A stretch of 64,000 bases of DNA, taken from Candidatus Thalassarchaeaceae archaeon. Its GTDB lineage: Archaea > Thermoplasmatota > Poseidoniia > Poseidoniales > Thalassarchaeaceae. Where the stretch lies: NCBI GenBank assembly GCA_030747475.1, contig JASLKO010000180.1, positions 51,477 to 115,476 on the forward strand. The letters are read 5' to 3'. The notes beneath the pieces were generated by a model. That model saw only the letters and a program-made list of their open reading frames with translations. It searched no databases and was not told where the DNA came from. Both the position numbers and the translations under genes were made by a program. Below, one piece after another: positions 1 through 9,296 of this stretch (position 1 is its first letter; every line of letters starts with the position of its first letter).

Positions 1-383
1 TGGTCAGGTGGACTGGTGACGAAGATATGGAGGGTCAGATTGAGGGTGGGCCGACTATTCCAATTCATACAGAAAAATCACCAAATCCAGTTCAGATGGT
101 GTTGCTTGCTCATGGCAGTTGTTCGTTAATCGATGTCATCGTTGGTCTGAAACATCGAATGGAAAACGTTCGAGCATGTTGGGTGGAATTAGATTCAGAT
201 CGGGCCGTGGGGCCACCAAGACCATTCATTGCTGTACGAATGAAATACATCATTGAAGGCGATGTGCCCGAGAAATTGGTCACCAGACTCATTGAACAGA
301 GTCATGAAAAATATTGCAGTGTGGGTGCAATGGTCATCGGTTCAGGCGCTAGTTTAGATTGGACGCTTGAAATTCGAAATTAA
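1..383 (+). CDS. OsmC-like protein, 5' end outside the window
   Basis: OsmC/Ohr-fold proteins are thiol-dependent hydroperoxide reductases or relatives acting in the cytoplasm. The reading frame is open from the first bases, and the codons before the first ATG (position 27) still read like family sequence (VRWTGDED, then a Gly-rich turn), so the gene probably starts upstream of the window. The readable part has the core layout: a central helix with HGSCSLIDV, where the Cys matches the first reactive Cys of the family, then a beta-strand segment ending in Pro-Arg-Pro-Phe, and the second Cys in EKYCSVGAM. This arrangement resembles the E. coli YhfA subgroup more than Ohr. The stop codon overlaps by three bases the stop of the convergent gene on the other strand. 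Family call is firm; the substrate is unknown. Confidence 0.85.
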   Translation, partial: VRWTGDEDMEGQIEGGPTIPIHTEKSPNPVQMVLLAHGSCSLIDVIVGLKHRMENVRACWVELDSDRAVGPPRPFIAVRMKYIIEGDVPEKLVTRLIEQSHEKYCSVGAMVIGSGASLDWTLEIRN

Positions 384-853
384 GAATCGAGTAGTCCCAG
401 CATCCCTGCTGCTGGAGCCAATGCAAGTGGGACTGCATGGAGTGGAGAAGCAACACCACCTTCCATCCAACAGCCTTCAGCAAATGGAGCACCCAATCCT
501 AGATGCCCCATCCACGCTGATGCTTTGGCCCATCCTTTGCGAGTGATTCCCGCGCGCAAGGCAGTCGCGCCAAGACTTCGTGCTAAATTGGCAGATGTCT
601 CCTCATCAGCACTTGCCAATGCACGAATGGCATCAATCCATTCTACAAGGGATGCGGGATCATCCCCTTTCGTTGCCGTTCCATCTTCAAGTGATTTTTC
701 GTATGCTTCCTCAAATTGAGCCCGTTCGGGATTTGATAACTCAAGCGCATCTTGTAATGCATCAAGTTGATGAAATTCAGTTGCAGTTAATCTGTCATCA
801 GCCCACGCAAGCGCAAGTGCGTGTGTGAAAGGGTCGCCGCCAAGAGTTTCCAT
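380..853 (-). CDS. TerB-like small helical protein
   Basis: A 157-aa protein of unknown function. Its first half reads as a TerB-like helical module: ALAWADDRLTATE is followed by a helix pair rich in Leu, Glu and Asp. The TerB family has this pattern (a helix, an acidic Asp/Gly turn, then more helices) and has been linked to tellurite and stress-response complexes at membranes. The C-terminal 40 residues are hydrophobic and rich in Gly, Ala and Pro, possibly membrane-associated. It starts with ATG directly after the TAG stop of the upstream gene (TAGATG), so the two are probably co-translated, and that neighbour carries a similar module. The TerB link is from pattern only. Confidence 0.6.
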   Translation of the reverse strand: METLGGDPFTHALALAWADDRLTATEFHQLDALQDALELSNPERAQFEEAYEKSLEDGTATKGDDPASLVEWIDAIRALASADEETSANLARSLGATALRAGITRKGWAKASAWMGHLGLGAPFAEGCWMEGGVASPLHAVPLALAPAAGMLGLLDS

Positions 854-1372
854 CTACTCACCCAACATTTCTCGAACCAAATCAAGGTGCTCAGCAAATG
901 ATATTCCTAGATTCTGCCTTCGCCGTGCAAGCAAACTCACTTCTCCAGGATCTAACACTCCGTCTACCCAGACCGTTTCAAGAACCATCCTGTATGCATC
1001 CATCGCATCCATACTTGCACCTTCTGAAGTCGTTGGGACGTCCTCTTGATTATCCACACCCTCATCATCCGAATCCTCATCATCCATGAATGCGGAGAGG
1101 AGATCATCCTCGCCATCGGTGGCCAGTGCAATACTGGGTCCTCCAACACCTAGGGCGGCAAACGGATCATCGCCATCATCGTCATCTTCTTCCTCACCAC
1201 CAATCTCGACAACAGTGGATGAGAATCCGTCACCCTCCTCCTCATCCTCTTCTACGAATGCATCCAGAGCATCACCAACCTCTCCACCAGCAGGGGGCAC
1301 ACTCACACCTAGTTCTGCAAATGGGTCAACATCCTCAATAGCCTCGTCAGAATCTTCAGTATCAGGGTCCAT
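854..1372 (-). CDS. Acidic protein with C-terminal TerB-like module
   Basis: About 172 aa. The first 120 residues are strongly acidic and low in complexity, with runs of Asp and Glu and two copies of a DPFAxLGV motif (about residues 17 and 70), likely disordered. The last 50 residues form a helical module (VWVDGVLDPGEVSLLARR) resembling the TerB-like module of the next gene. I chose the ATG at 1372 because a GAGGTGA ribosome site lies about eight bases upstream; a TTG three bases earlier is the alternative. It begins a two-gene unit with 380-853 and is divergent from nrdJ across a 313-bp gap. Function unknown. Confidence 0.6.
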   Translation of the reverse strand: MDPDTEDSDEAIEDVDPFAELGVSVPPAGGEVGDALDAFVEEDEEEGDGFSSTVVEIGGEEEDDDDGDDPFAALGVGGPSIALATDGEDDLLSAFMDDEDSDDEGVDNQEDVPTTSEGASMDAMDAYRMVLETVWVDGVLDPGEVSLLARRRQNLGISFAEHLDLVREMLGE

Positions 1373-1375
1373 CAA

Positions 1376-1688
1376 GAACTCACCTCTTCATCACAGGGGC
1401 CACGGCGGCCACTCAAATGACTTCCCCGTAACTGCTCGTTAAATTTTCAAAATTTTTCAGAATATAATTTTTCAAAAAGCCCCTAAATCGACAGAATAGA
1501 GGAATGTACAATTACTTATGAGATGGATACTTTGGTCGTACTTCGGATGTATATGCTCTCTCCTTTTGCGATATCTTCAAAGACCCTCCAAATCGGAGGT
1601 TAGGTCCCTGTGCGCCGAGATACCTGTTGCACCGGCCGAAACGAACCTTCAAGTTCCAAAAATACACCAAATGAGAGAGTGATGAATT
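1376..1688. promoter_or_regulatory. Divergent intergenic region upstream of nrdJ
   Basis: This gap separates the acidic TerB-like gene (leftward) from nrdJ (rightward) and should hold both promoters. The left half is very AT-rich between 1441 and 1490 and has three near-identical copies of AATTTTTCA at 1441-1449, 1451-1459 and 1466-1474. An AAAAATAC TATA-like element near 1658-1665 is about 27 bases before the nrdJ ATG, the usual archaeal spacing for a very short leader. A weak ribosome site (GAGAGTGATG) lies just before the ATG. I see no RNA gene or coding sequence here. Confidence 0.45.
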
Positions 1689-4600
1689 ATGACCCAATCA
1701 AAAATCAAGGGAGATGCAGCGCAAGAAGTCGAAGAGCGCGGTATGATCATCGAACGCCGCTTTACACAAGCTGGCAAGGACCCCTTCGATCAGTTTGATT
1801 GGTTTACAACAGATTTCATCATCAACAATCGTGATGGTTCCGTTGCTCATGAAATTAAAGACGTATCATTACCGGTTGGCTTTGAAGGCGTTCCAGGTAC
1901 AATTTGCGCACAGAAATACATGCGTAAAGCCGGTGTCCCAGCCGCTCTACGCAAGGTTCCAGAGGACAACGTCCCCACATGGCTCCAACGCTCAGTTCCC
2001 GATGAGGAAAAGTTGCAGACAATGGATGCAACAGAGCGCTTTGGTTGTGAGGCAGACGGCCGACAGTTGTTCCGTCGTCTTGCAGGCACCTGGACATATT
2101 GGGGTTGGAAGCACGGCTACTTTGCATCCGAAGCGGACGCCCAGAGTTACTATGATGAGATGTGCTATCTTATTGCCAGTCAGCGTAGCGCTCCAAACAG
2201 CCCTCAATGGTTTAACACGGGTTTGCATTGGGCATATGGAATTGAAGGTCCAGCGCAGGGCCATTGGTATGTTGACCCAGTGACGAACGAAGACCTGCGT
2301 TCAGTCAATGCATACGAACACCCACAACCACACGCCTGTTTTATCCAAAGTGTTCAGGATAGTTTGGTGGGCGATTCAGAATCAATCATGGGATTGTGGA
2401 ACCGTGAGGCTTTGTTGTTCAAGTTTGGTTCCGGTACAGGTTCAAACTTCTCCAACATTCGTGGAGCGGGTGAGCCCTTATCAGGAGGGGGAACATCGAG
2501 TGGATTACTTTCCTTCTTGAAAATTGGTGATCGCGCTGCTGGGGCTATCAAGAGTGGAGGAACCACACGCCGAGCAGCCAAGATGGTCACCCTTGATTTG
2601 GACCACCCAGATATCGAGGAATTCGTGAATTGGAAATTGTCAGAGGAGGAGAAGGTTAGTGCACTTGTTACTGGTTCAACAGTACTTCAGAATCATTGCA
2701 ATGCAATTCTTGAAGCAGCTTGGAGCGATGGTGGCAAATCAGCCATCATCGATCCAACCATGAGTCCATCATTACGAAAGGCCATGGTTGCAGCCATCAA
2801 TTCAGGCGTACCTCAACCTCACCTTCAGCGCGTCCTTCGTCTGGCTGAACAGGGTTGGAAGAGTGTTGAATTTGAACCAATGGATACCGATTGGCAAGGA
2901 GAGGCCTATGCCACAGTATCGGGTCAAAATTCTAACAATTCCGTTAGAGTCCCTGAAGAATTTATGCAAGCTGTCGCAGAGAATAGAGACTGGAATCTAT
3001 ACCACCGTACAGAGAAGGCAAAGGCTGCAGCCGAGAATCGAGAACCTGAACCCTGCCGAACGCTTGACGCTAACGAATTTTGGAATGATATTGCATACAC
3101 TGCATGGGCGTGTGCAGACCCAGGTGTACAATTTGATACAACAATCAATGAATGGCACACATGTCCAGAAGGTGGCCGTATCAATGGTAGTAACCCTTGC
3201 AGCGAATACATGTTCCTCGATGATACTGCTTGTAATCTTGCTAGCATCAATTTACTTCACTATTACGACATGGATAAGCAATCATTCGATATCGAGGGCT
3301 TCCGCCACTCGACTCGACTATGGACGACGACTCTTGAGATTAGTGTTTTAATGGCTCAATTCCCAAGCCAATCTATTTCTCGAAAATCCTATGATTACCG
3401 TACACTAGGACTTGGTTACTGCAACATCGGCTCGATGTTGATGCACATGGGCATCCCATACGACGATCCACGAGGTATCGCAATTTGTGGTGCAATCACT
3501 GCGATTATGACCGCCGAATCATACGCGACGAGTGCAGATATGGCAAGCTTCCTTGGCCCATTCCCACAGTACCAAGAAAATGCAGAGCACATGCTTCGTG
3601 TAATGCGAAACCACCGTCGTGCTGCATACGATGCTGCTCCCGAAGACTATGATGGACTTTCAATCACTCCAATGGGGATTAATCAGAAGCGTTGTCCGAA
3701 GGACCTTCTTGAAGCCGCACGATCATCGTGGGATCGCGCAGTTAACCTTGGAATGGAGCACGGTTATCGAAATGCGCAAACAACCGTCATCGCACCAACT
3801 GGTACGATTGGGATGGTTATGGCATGTGATACGACTGGGGTAGAACCCCAATTCAGTTTAGTCCAATACAAAACACTCGCAGGCGGGGGCTCTCTACGTA
3901 TTATCAATCGAGGCGTTCCAACTGCACTCAAACACTTAGGTTACAGTGACATGGAAGTCAAAGGAATCGTTGAGCACATCATGGGCACAGGTTCCATGGA
4001 CAATTGTGACACAATTTCCATGCAGAGTCTTTCAGAGAATGGTTTCTCTGGTGAAGAATTTGCGAAGATTGAGGCCGCCATCGAAACACACCAACATGTT
4101 CGTTCGTTGTTCACATCAATGGTATTAGGTGAAGAGTTTTGTAAAGAAACACTCAATCTCTCAGAGGAGGATTGTTCCAATCCTTTCTTCGATATATTGG
4201 GCCATCTTGAATATACTGCTGCTCAGATTGAGTCTGCCAATGAACACGTTTACGGCCATCTTTCAATTGAGAGTGCCCCTCACCTCAAGGAGGAACATCT
4301 ACCCGTATTCGATTGTGCAACACCAGGTGGTAAGAATGGTACACGATCCATTGCTTGGGCAGCTCACGTTAACATGATGGCTGCAGCTCAACCATTCATT
4401 TCAGGTGCGATTTCCAAGACAATCAATATGCCTGCTGACTCATCTATTGATGATGTACGAGATGCCTACAACCTTTCACATGCAACCATGAACAAAGCTT
4501 GTGCAGTTTATCGAGATGGAAGCAAACTATCTCAGCCATTGATGAATAGTTTGGTTGACATGACAGTTACATTGGAAGAAGAGGTCGAAGAAGTAGAGGT

Positions 4601-5330
4601 GACCTCTACAATGTCTGTTAAGCAAGCAGTCAAGGAAGTGGCAGAAGCATTACCTCTCCCACCAACGAAGGCGGAACCATTGGCAGACGCATTTGTTCAG
4701 AACTACATTGCAGCAAGACAACCCTTGCCAGACAATTGTGAGGGCGGTAGGATGAAGGCAAGGATTGGGGGCCACACCATTTATCTCAATCACAGTGCAT
4801 ACGACGATGGTCGATTGGGCGAGATCATGCTCACCACATCAAAGGAAGGAGCCGCATGGAGATCCATGCTGAATCAATTTGCAATTGCAGTCTCTATTGG
4901 TTTGCAATATGGTGTACCATTGGATGCGTTCGTCAAATCCTTCACTTTCCAGAAGTTTGAACCAAGTGGTATGATTGTAGGTGGTAGTGGAAGAGTGAAA
5001 ATGGCATCAAGCCTCATGGATTACATCTTCAGAGAACTTGGTATTGAATATCTAGGTCGCTCAGATTTGGCCCATATTTCTGAAGAAGATTTAGACCCTT
5101 TTTCCATTAGTCGCCCTGAAATAACTGAAGATGGCGTTGCAAGGGTCCAAGGAGAACAACGAAATGTCCAACTCACCCTAGATGTAGATCCTGATATCCA
5201 GGCTCGAGAGATGGCAAAGCAATACGGTTTCACAGGCGATATTTGTGATGATTGCGGCAGTAGTCAGATGGTTCGTAATGGCACTTGTTTGAAGTGCAAC
5301 GAATGTGGTACAACGACCGGTTGTTCCTAA
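1689..5330 (+). CDS. nrdJ: Adenosylcobalamin-dependent ribonucleotide reductase (class II)
   Basis: Reduces ribonucleotides to deoxyribonucleotides using a cysteine thiyl radical generated from coenzyme B12, so it needs no oxygen. At 1213 aa it has the length of the large bacterial/archaeal NrdJ form. The catalytic triad motif NPCSE is at residues 502-506, with C504 as the expected radical Cys. C217 (HACFIQ) and C515 (TACNLAS) form the expected redox pair, 11 residues apart from the radical Cys on the C-terminal side as in class II enzymes. A TSCPD-type domain spans about 1018-1120. The tail has a zinc-ribbon pattern, C1186/C1189/C1200/C1203, plus C1206 and a penultimate C1212 that could be the external reductant. 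No intein is visible. It depends on AdoCbl, and a cobalamin adenosyltransferase lies at 10809-11441. Confidence 0.97.
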   Translation: MTQSKIKGDAAQEVEERGMIIERRFTQAGKDPFDQFDWFTTDFIINNRDGSVAHEIKDVSLPVGFEGVPGTICAQKYMRKAGVPAALRKVPEDNVPTWLQRSVPDEEKLQTMDATERFGCEADGRQLFRRLAGTWTYWGWKHGYFASEADAQSYYDEMCYLIASQRSAPNSPQWFNTGLHWAYGIEGPAQGHWYVDPVTNEDLRSVNAYEHPQPHACFIQSVQDSLVGDSESIMGLWNREALLFKFGSGTGSNFSNIRGAGEPLSGGGTSSGLLSFLKIGDRAAGAIKSGGTTRRAAKMVTLDLDHPDIEEFVNWKLSEEEKVSALVTGSTVLQNHCNAILEAAWSDGGKSAIIDPTMSPSLRKAMVAAINSGVPQPHLQRVLRLAEQGWKSVEFEPMDTDWQGEAYATVSGQNSNNSVRVPEEFMQAVAENRDWNLYHRTEKAKAAAENREPEPCRTLDANEFWNDIAYTAWACADPGVQFDTTINEWHTCPEGGRINGSNPCSEYMFLDDTACNLASINLLHYYDMDKQSFDIEGFRHSTRLWTTTLEISVLMAQFPSQSISRKSYDYRTLGLGYCNIGSMLMHMGIPYDDPRGIAICGAITAIMTAESYATSADMASFLGPFPQYQENAEHMLRVMRNHRRAAYDAAPEDYDGLSITPMGINQKRCPKDLLEAARSSWDRAVNLGMEHGYRNAQTTVIAPTGTIGMVMACDTTGVEPQFSLVQYKTLAGGGSLRIINRGVPTALKHLGYSDMEVKGIVEHIMGTGSMDNCDTISMQSLSENGFSGEEFAKIEAAIETHQHVRSLFTSMVLGEEFCKETLNLSEEDCSNPFFDILGHLEYTAAQIESANEHVYGHLSIESAPHLKEEHLPVFDCATPGGKNGTRSIAWAAHVNMMAAAQPFISGAISKTINMPADSSIDDVRDAYNLSHATMNKACAVYRDGSKLSQPLMNSLVDMTVTLEEEVEEVEVTSTMSVKQAVKEVAEALPLPPTKAEPLADAFVQNYIAARQPLPDNCEGGRMKARIGGHTIYLNHSAYDDGRLGEIMLTTSKEGAAWRSMLNQFAIAVSIGLQYGVPLDAFVKSFTFQKFEPSGMIVGGSGRVKMASSLMDYIFRELGIEYLGRSDLAHISEEDLDPFSISRPEITEDGVARVQGEQRNVQLTLDVDPDIQAREMAKQYGFTGDICDDCGSSQMVRNGTCLKCNECGTTTGCS

Positions 5331-8300
5331 TCACAGCCACTGACTAAGTTCTCTAGCACTACGAACTACACCAAAGCCGAAGGCATCTTCCAGTGATCTT
5401 CGAACTAATCTGAAATCAGAATCACGCGTAGCTACTAGGACACTACCGATTCCACGATAAGTCTCATCTGCTAATTTAGCAGCCGTTCTCATGATGTCAC
5501 AATCTCCGCGTTCCGGATAGATTTGGCCATCTGTATTGCCTTTGATTTTCGTCCTCTTTGCTAGAGCCTTCTTACTCATGCCGGATTTCATCTCTGTGAC
5601 CTTTTGATAAATTTCATGATGTTCAATTAAGAAATCCTCGACTTGTTGCTTGTATTGAGATACGGCTGCATTGAACCCCTCATTTGATGGTGGTTGCCAT
5701 TCACCATAGTCTATCACAATCTGGTTGTAAATCTCTTTTACAGATTCAACTGTCACGGTTTCAATCCACGTTACTTCATCAATCCAAACATCATTGAAGA
5801 GTGTACGTACACGATCAAGCTCATTCATTCTATTTTCAAATTCACGCATGGCGGCACTCGGAATGAACAAATGGATTTGATGATTTTTTGCCTTGGCAAG
5901 TATCGTTCGATGGAATGACCCATTGTTTTGAGTATTAATCGAACCATCGTCACCCAATAATTGGCCAATGCGTTCTTTGGCTGCATCAATGAGGAGGTTT
6001 GTATCTACGAGAACGAGGGGCTTCAATTGTAGATGCCGCAATTTCCTTCGTTCTCCAATTCTAATGCTTTCCTGATGTTCAGAAAAAATGGCTTGTTGAC
6101 TTCCTCTCAGGGCAGATATTTGATTCAAATTAAATTGATTAGAATTCATCGCTCTTTCAAACATCATGAGGCCCTGAATCGCTTCTAGTTCCGAAGCATC
6201 TCTTGCAATCGCTTCAATTTCCTGAATCGCAGCATCTCGAAGTGCATGTCTGAATTGAATTTCCAATTGACTTCGAGGGCTCCGTCTATTTTCTTTGAGT
6301 CGTTGAATTGCTGCCCTTATTCTCCCTTGCCACGGTTCCTTCGGTAAATCTCGAGAATTTGGATAGGTAAATAATGCATCTAATTCATCAGATGGATAAA
6401 CCGTCCTCTTCTTTTCCACTTGTTCACCATCAACGGATTCAGTCATGAATTTCTCAGTGCGCTCGACCGATTTCTTCAATCTCTGATTTGCTGCTTCAGT
6501 CTGCCCACGATCCGCATCATCACAAACACGAAGATACAGTTGGAATCGATTTGTCAAAGCAGAATGTAATGCTGGTTGCACTTCTAACATTTCAACCGCT
6601 TCAGACCACCGTCCAACATGAGCGAAGTTGATGAGTGCCCTTCTTGCAAGATGAATTTGATCTTCGTATTTGATACTCGAATCCCGACATGCTCGCCTCA
6701 GTCCACGTGCTGCTGCCAAGCGGTTATCACGTGTTTCATCAATGGAGGCCATGACGACAAGGTGTGATGCAGACGAAGGAGCGTGCAATCGATGCCATTC
6801 AGCCAACGCGGGAACAGCAACACCGTGTTCTAACACGACTTGTCTCACATTATTGACAATCTGCATACTTGGAGAATCTTGAATAAGTAATTCCAAAGTT
6901 TCTTCCGCTTTAGTGGTATTTCTTTCATCACCATCTTCCAACAACTTTAGCGTCCCGTTAAATCTTAGATTGGCGATGACTGCTCTGAATAAGTGCTCCT
7001 CCACTCCGCTAATCGATGAAGAATCCATCGAATCTTGCAACGTGTCTAGCAACTTTTCTGCAACTAAACCACTCCCGCCATCCATTAGTGCTTGGCGACA
7101 TTGATTGAATGCCTTAATTGCCTCTCGACTCAATTCTTTCTGTATGGGGGCCAAATCTGCTGAAACACCTTCAAGGAGTTTAATCAAACCAATTGATGCC
7201 TCTGAGAGGATACCTGTGGAATCTTGAGATAGTGCGGCAATTGCTTCTGGTCTTGCGATTTTGAGCCAATTCCTCAATTCAGAATCAGCATGTGCTGGAA
7301 GTAAATGATAGACGAGAATGGTACGATGTGGATGAATTTTTCCAGCATCTTGCATTTTCATGAGAATAGAACCAATTTGAGTGGCCTCCCCTAATTCAGT
7401 AAACAAATCAAGAGCGGTTGGCAGACTTTCTTCCCAAATCCCCCCTCCTCTGATTTGCAATTCATTCACGGCTGCAACTCGTAAATCTCCAGGAGAATCT
7501 GAACTTAGAATCTGTACGAGATCCTCATGTTCATATTTTGAAATCTGATTGACAATTCTCATTTTTATATCAGATGCATTCGTCCGATTTATGATTTCTA
7601 ACAATAATGGAATATGCTGCCGTTCTAGTACGTTCAACCCTGCAGTTTCTTGTACTGCTCGCGCTTCATCGCCATTTTGAATCAGCGTTGAAATTAATTT
7701 CCATCGGAGAGTAGTTTCAGTGGCCCCATCTAGTGTTTGCTTTAGCGCAGCATCAATATCATCAACACTCAAGACAAACTCATCGGGCGCATTTATCAGT
7801 GCTTGTAATCGCATGGCAGTCGATAATCCATCATCTCCCTTAGCACCTTGACAAGAACCCCACGATTCTTGATTTCCAGAACGTAGTTGAGCTAGAGCCA
7901 ATTGATCGGTAGCAATGGTTGCAATATCTCCATCTCCTTTACTAAGGGCTTCTAAATCAGTACAACCACTTTCATCACCAATTGCTAATTTGATCAATGC
8001 GGGAATCAATGTAGCTTCGCCTTCAAATTTTGTTAGTGATTTTGGTAGTTTAGGAGCACTCCTCCGTCCAAAATCTGATGATAAGTGTTGTAAGGCTAGT
8101 TTCTGTTCTGCAGACAAAGGAAACGGGGTGTTTAGTGACAACCATTTTCCGACCTCATCATGATTCAGTGGATCTAATCGAGATCCTTCCACCCATTCAC
8201 TAGAATTCTCTAAAGAGACAATAGGCCAATCCTCATCTTTAATTTTCAACTCAGGATATGCAGTTAATTCGGCCAATAACGGAGCTTCTCTACCCATTAT

Positions 8301-8768
8301 TGCCCAAACGGGATGCACTCCGGACTTACATTTCTCTCTGAGTTCCGTAAGTACATAATCCCATTTTGGATTCCATTTGTCACCCAATCTTGCTCGCTTA
8401 ATCAGCATAGATGCCAAACGGTAACCTGGTGGTGCAATGGAAGTAATCAATGACTCTACAGATTCAATCCAATCTTCGGTACTTGTTCTACGTTTACGTA
8501 GTCCACGACTACGCCTTCGCCTACTATTGGAACGCCCACTTCCCGCCTCGCCAGAGACTTCTTCTTTGTCGAGCGCAACCATTAGAATTCCTTTGTATGG
8601 TTTGTTCAGTAATTCCCAAGCAGCGGTCTTCATTGCCTTATTTCGACGTTTTTCAGGCAGGTCCCCTGCTTTGATTGCAACCTCTAGACATTCGAGTAAA
8701 TGGTCCTCCAATTCCCATTCCTCCGCCAAAGGCGGTAATCTGCCGTTTCCGTCCCTTAATGAACACAT
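5331..8768 (-). CDS. Large helical-repeat protein with C-terminal PIN nuclease domain
   Basis: A 1145-aa cytoplasmic protein. Residues 1-80 are a helical domain, followed by an Arg/Ser-rich basic linker at about 76-95 that could bind RNA. From about 100 to 880 the protein is made of Leu/Ala-rich helices resembling HEAT or TPR repeats. The C-terminal 225 residues are a PIN domain: VDTNLLIDA supplies D922, GDCDIM supplies D1089 and D1091, and TRDSDF supplies another Asp near 1115, so the Mg-binding acidic site looks intact. PIN domains are single-strand ribonucleases used in toxins and in RNA quality control. No antitoxin-like gene is adjacent, so a housekeeping RNA-processing role is as likely as a toxin role. 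It is convergent with nrdJ, and its ATG lies only 21 bp from the start of the divergent membrane gene. Confidence 0.8.
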   Translation of the reverse strand: MCSLRDGNGRLPPLAEEWELEDHLLECLEVAIKAGDLPEKRRNKAMKTAAWELLNKPYKGILMVALDKEEVSGEAGSGRSNSRRRRSRGLRKRRTSTEDWIESVESLITSIAPPGYRLASMLIKRARLGDKWNPKWDYVLTELREKCKSGVHPVWAIMGREAPLLAELTAYPELKIKDEDWPIVSLENSSEWVEGSRLDPLNHDEVGKWLSLNTPFPLSAEQKLALQHLSSDFGRRSAPKLPKSLTKFEGEATLIPALIKLAIGDESGCTDLEALSKGDGDIATIATDQLALAQLRSGNQESWGSCQGAKGDDGLSTAMRLQALINAPDEFVLSVDDIDAALKQTLDGATETTLRWKLISTLIQNGDEARAVQETAGLNVLERQHIPLLLEIINRTNASDIKMRIVNQISKYEHEDLVQILSSDSPGDLRVAAVNELQIRGGGIWEESLPTALDLFTELGEATQIGSILMKMQDAGKIHPHRTILVYHLLPAHADSELRNWLKIARPEAIAALSQDSTGILSEASIGLIKLLEGVSADLAPIQKELSREAIKAFNQCRQALMDGGSGLVAEKLLDTLQDSMDSSSISGVEEHLFRAVIANLRFNGTLKLLEDGDERNTTKAEETLELLIQDSPSMQIVNNVRQVVLEHGVAVPALAEWHRLHAPSSASHLVVMASIDETRDNRLAAARGLRRACRDSSIKYEDQIHLARRALINFAHVGRWSEAVEMLEVQPALHSALTNRFQLYLRVCDDADRGQTEAANQRLKKSVERTEKFMTESVDGEQVEKKRTVYPSDELDALFTYPNSRDLPKEPWQGRIRAAIQRLKENRRSPRSQLEIQFRHALRDAAIQEIEAIARDASELEAIQGLMMFERAMNSNQFNLNQISALRGSQQAIFSEHQESIRIGERRKLRHLQLKPLVLVDTNLLIDAAKERIGQLLGDDGSINTQNNGSFHRTILAKAKNHQIHLFIPSAAMREFENRMNELDRVRTLFNDVWIDEVTWIETVTVESVKEIYNQIVIDYGEWQPPSNEGFNAAVSQYKQQVEDFLIEHHEIYQKVTEMKSGMSKKALAKRTKIKGNTDGQIYPERGDCDIMRTAAKLADETYRGIGSVLVATRDSDFRLVRRSLEDAFGFGVVRSARELSQWL

Positions 8769-8789
8769 CGCTGTAGCCGCTGTGCTGAA

Positions 8790-9296
8790 GTGTTTGACCG
8801 TCTTCGAGAGGTTGTGGGCCCCACTGAACTAGTCATCATTCTCTTTCATCCAATCATTGCAATTGTAGTGATTGGATGGATGGTAAAGCAGCATCGATGG
8901 CGCCAGCAAGGAAAGTTGCTGAAAGGCGATCAACGTAAAGCCGCAGTTGCTTCACACGAGAGGGACGGTGAGCGTTTGTACATCATGGCATGGTTAATCG
9001 TGGTCACTGGTTTCATTGCCAATGCATTGCATAGAATTCGAACAGAGAATCTCACATTACCATCTGCACTGCTACCAACTGGTGCAGGCGGTCTCCATGC
9101 GGGCGGTGGAATCATCGGCTTATTCCTCATCACAATTTTATGGCAAAAGGGACGAAAATCTAGAGATTTACGAGATGCAGGTGAACCATGGGCTGCAGAA
9201 AAAAACAGACATGGTCGAGCATCCGATGTAATCCTCATATTGATTGCAATCCATGCCTTCCTGGGTTTCCTTTGGTTAATGCAATTACTCACGTAA
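8790..9296 (+). CDS. Small four-TM membrane protein with conserved-looking histidines
   Basis: About 168 aa with hydrophobic segments near residues 12-32, 65-82, 100-118 and 146-166, and basic loops between them. His residues sit at membrane boundaries (FHP near 20, ALH near 81, LHAGG near 102, IHAF near 154). This arrangement is reminiscent of small cytochrome-b-like or DUF4079-type proteins, but I cannot confirm the family. The start is the GTG at 8790; a second in-frame GTG at 8814, just after GAGAGGTT, is possible and would leave more promoter space. The gene ends immediately before the convergent DHH gene. Function unknown. Confidence 0.65.
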   Translation: MFDRLREVVGPTELVIILFHPIIAIVVIGWMVKQHRWRQQGKLLKGDQRKAAVASHERDGERLYIMAWLIVVTGFIANALHRIRTENLTLPSALLPTGAGGLHAGGGIIGLFLITILWQKGRKSRDLRDAGEPWAAEKNRHGRASDVILILIAIHAFLGFLWLMQLLT

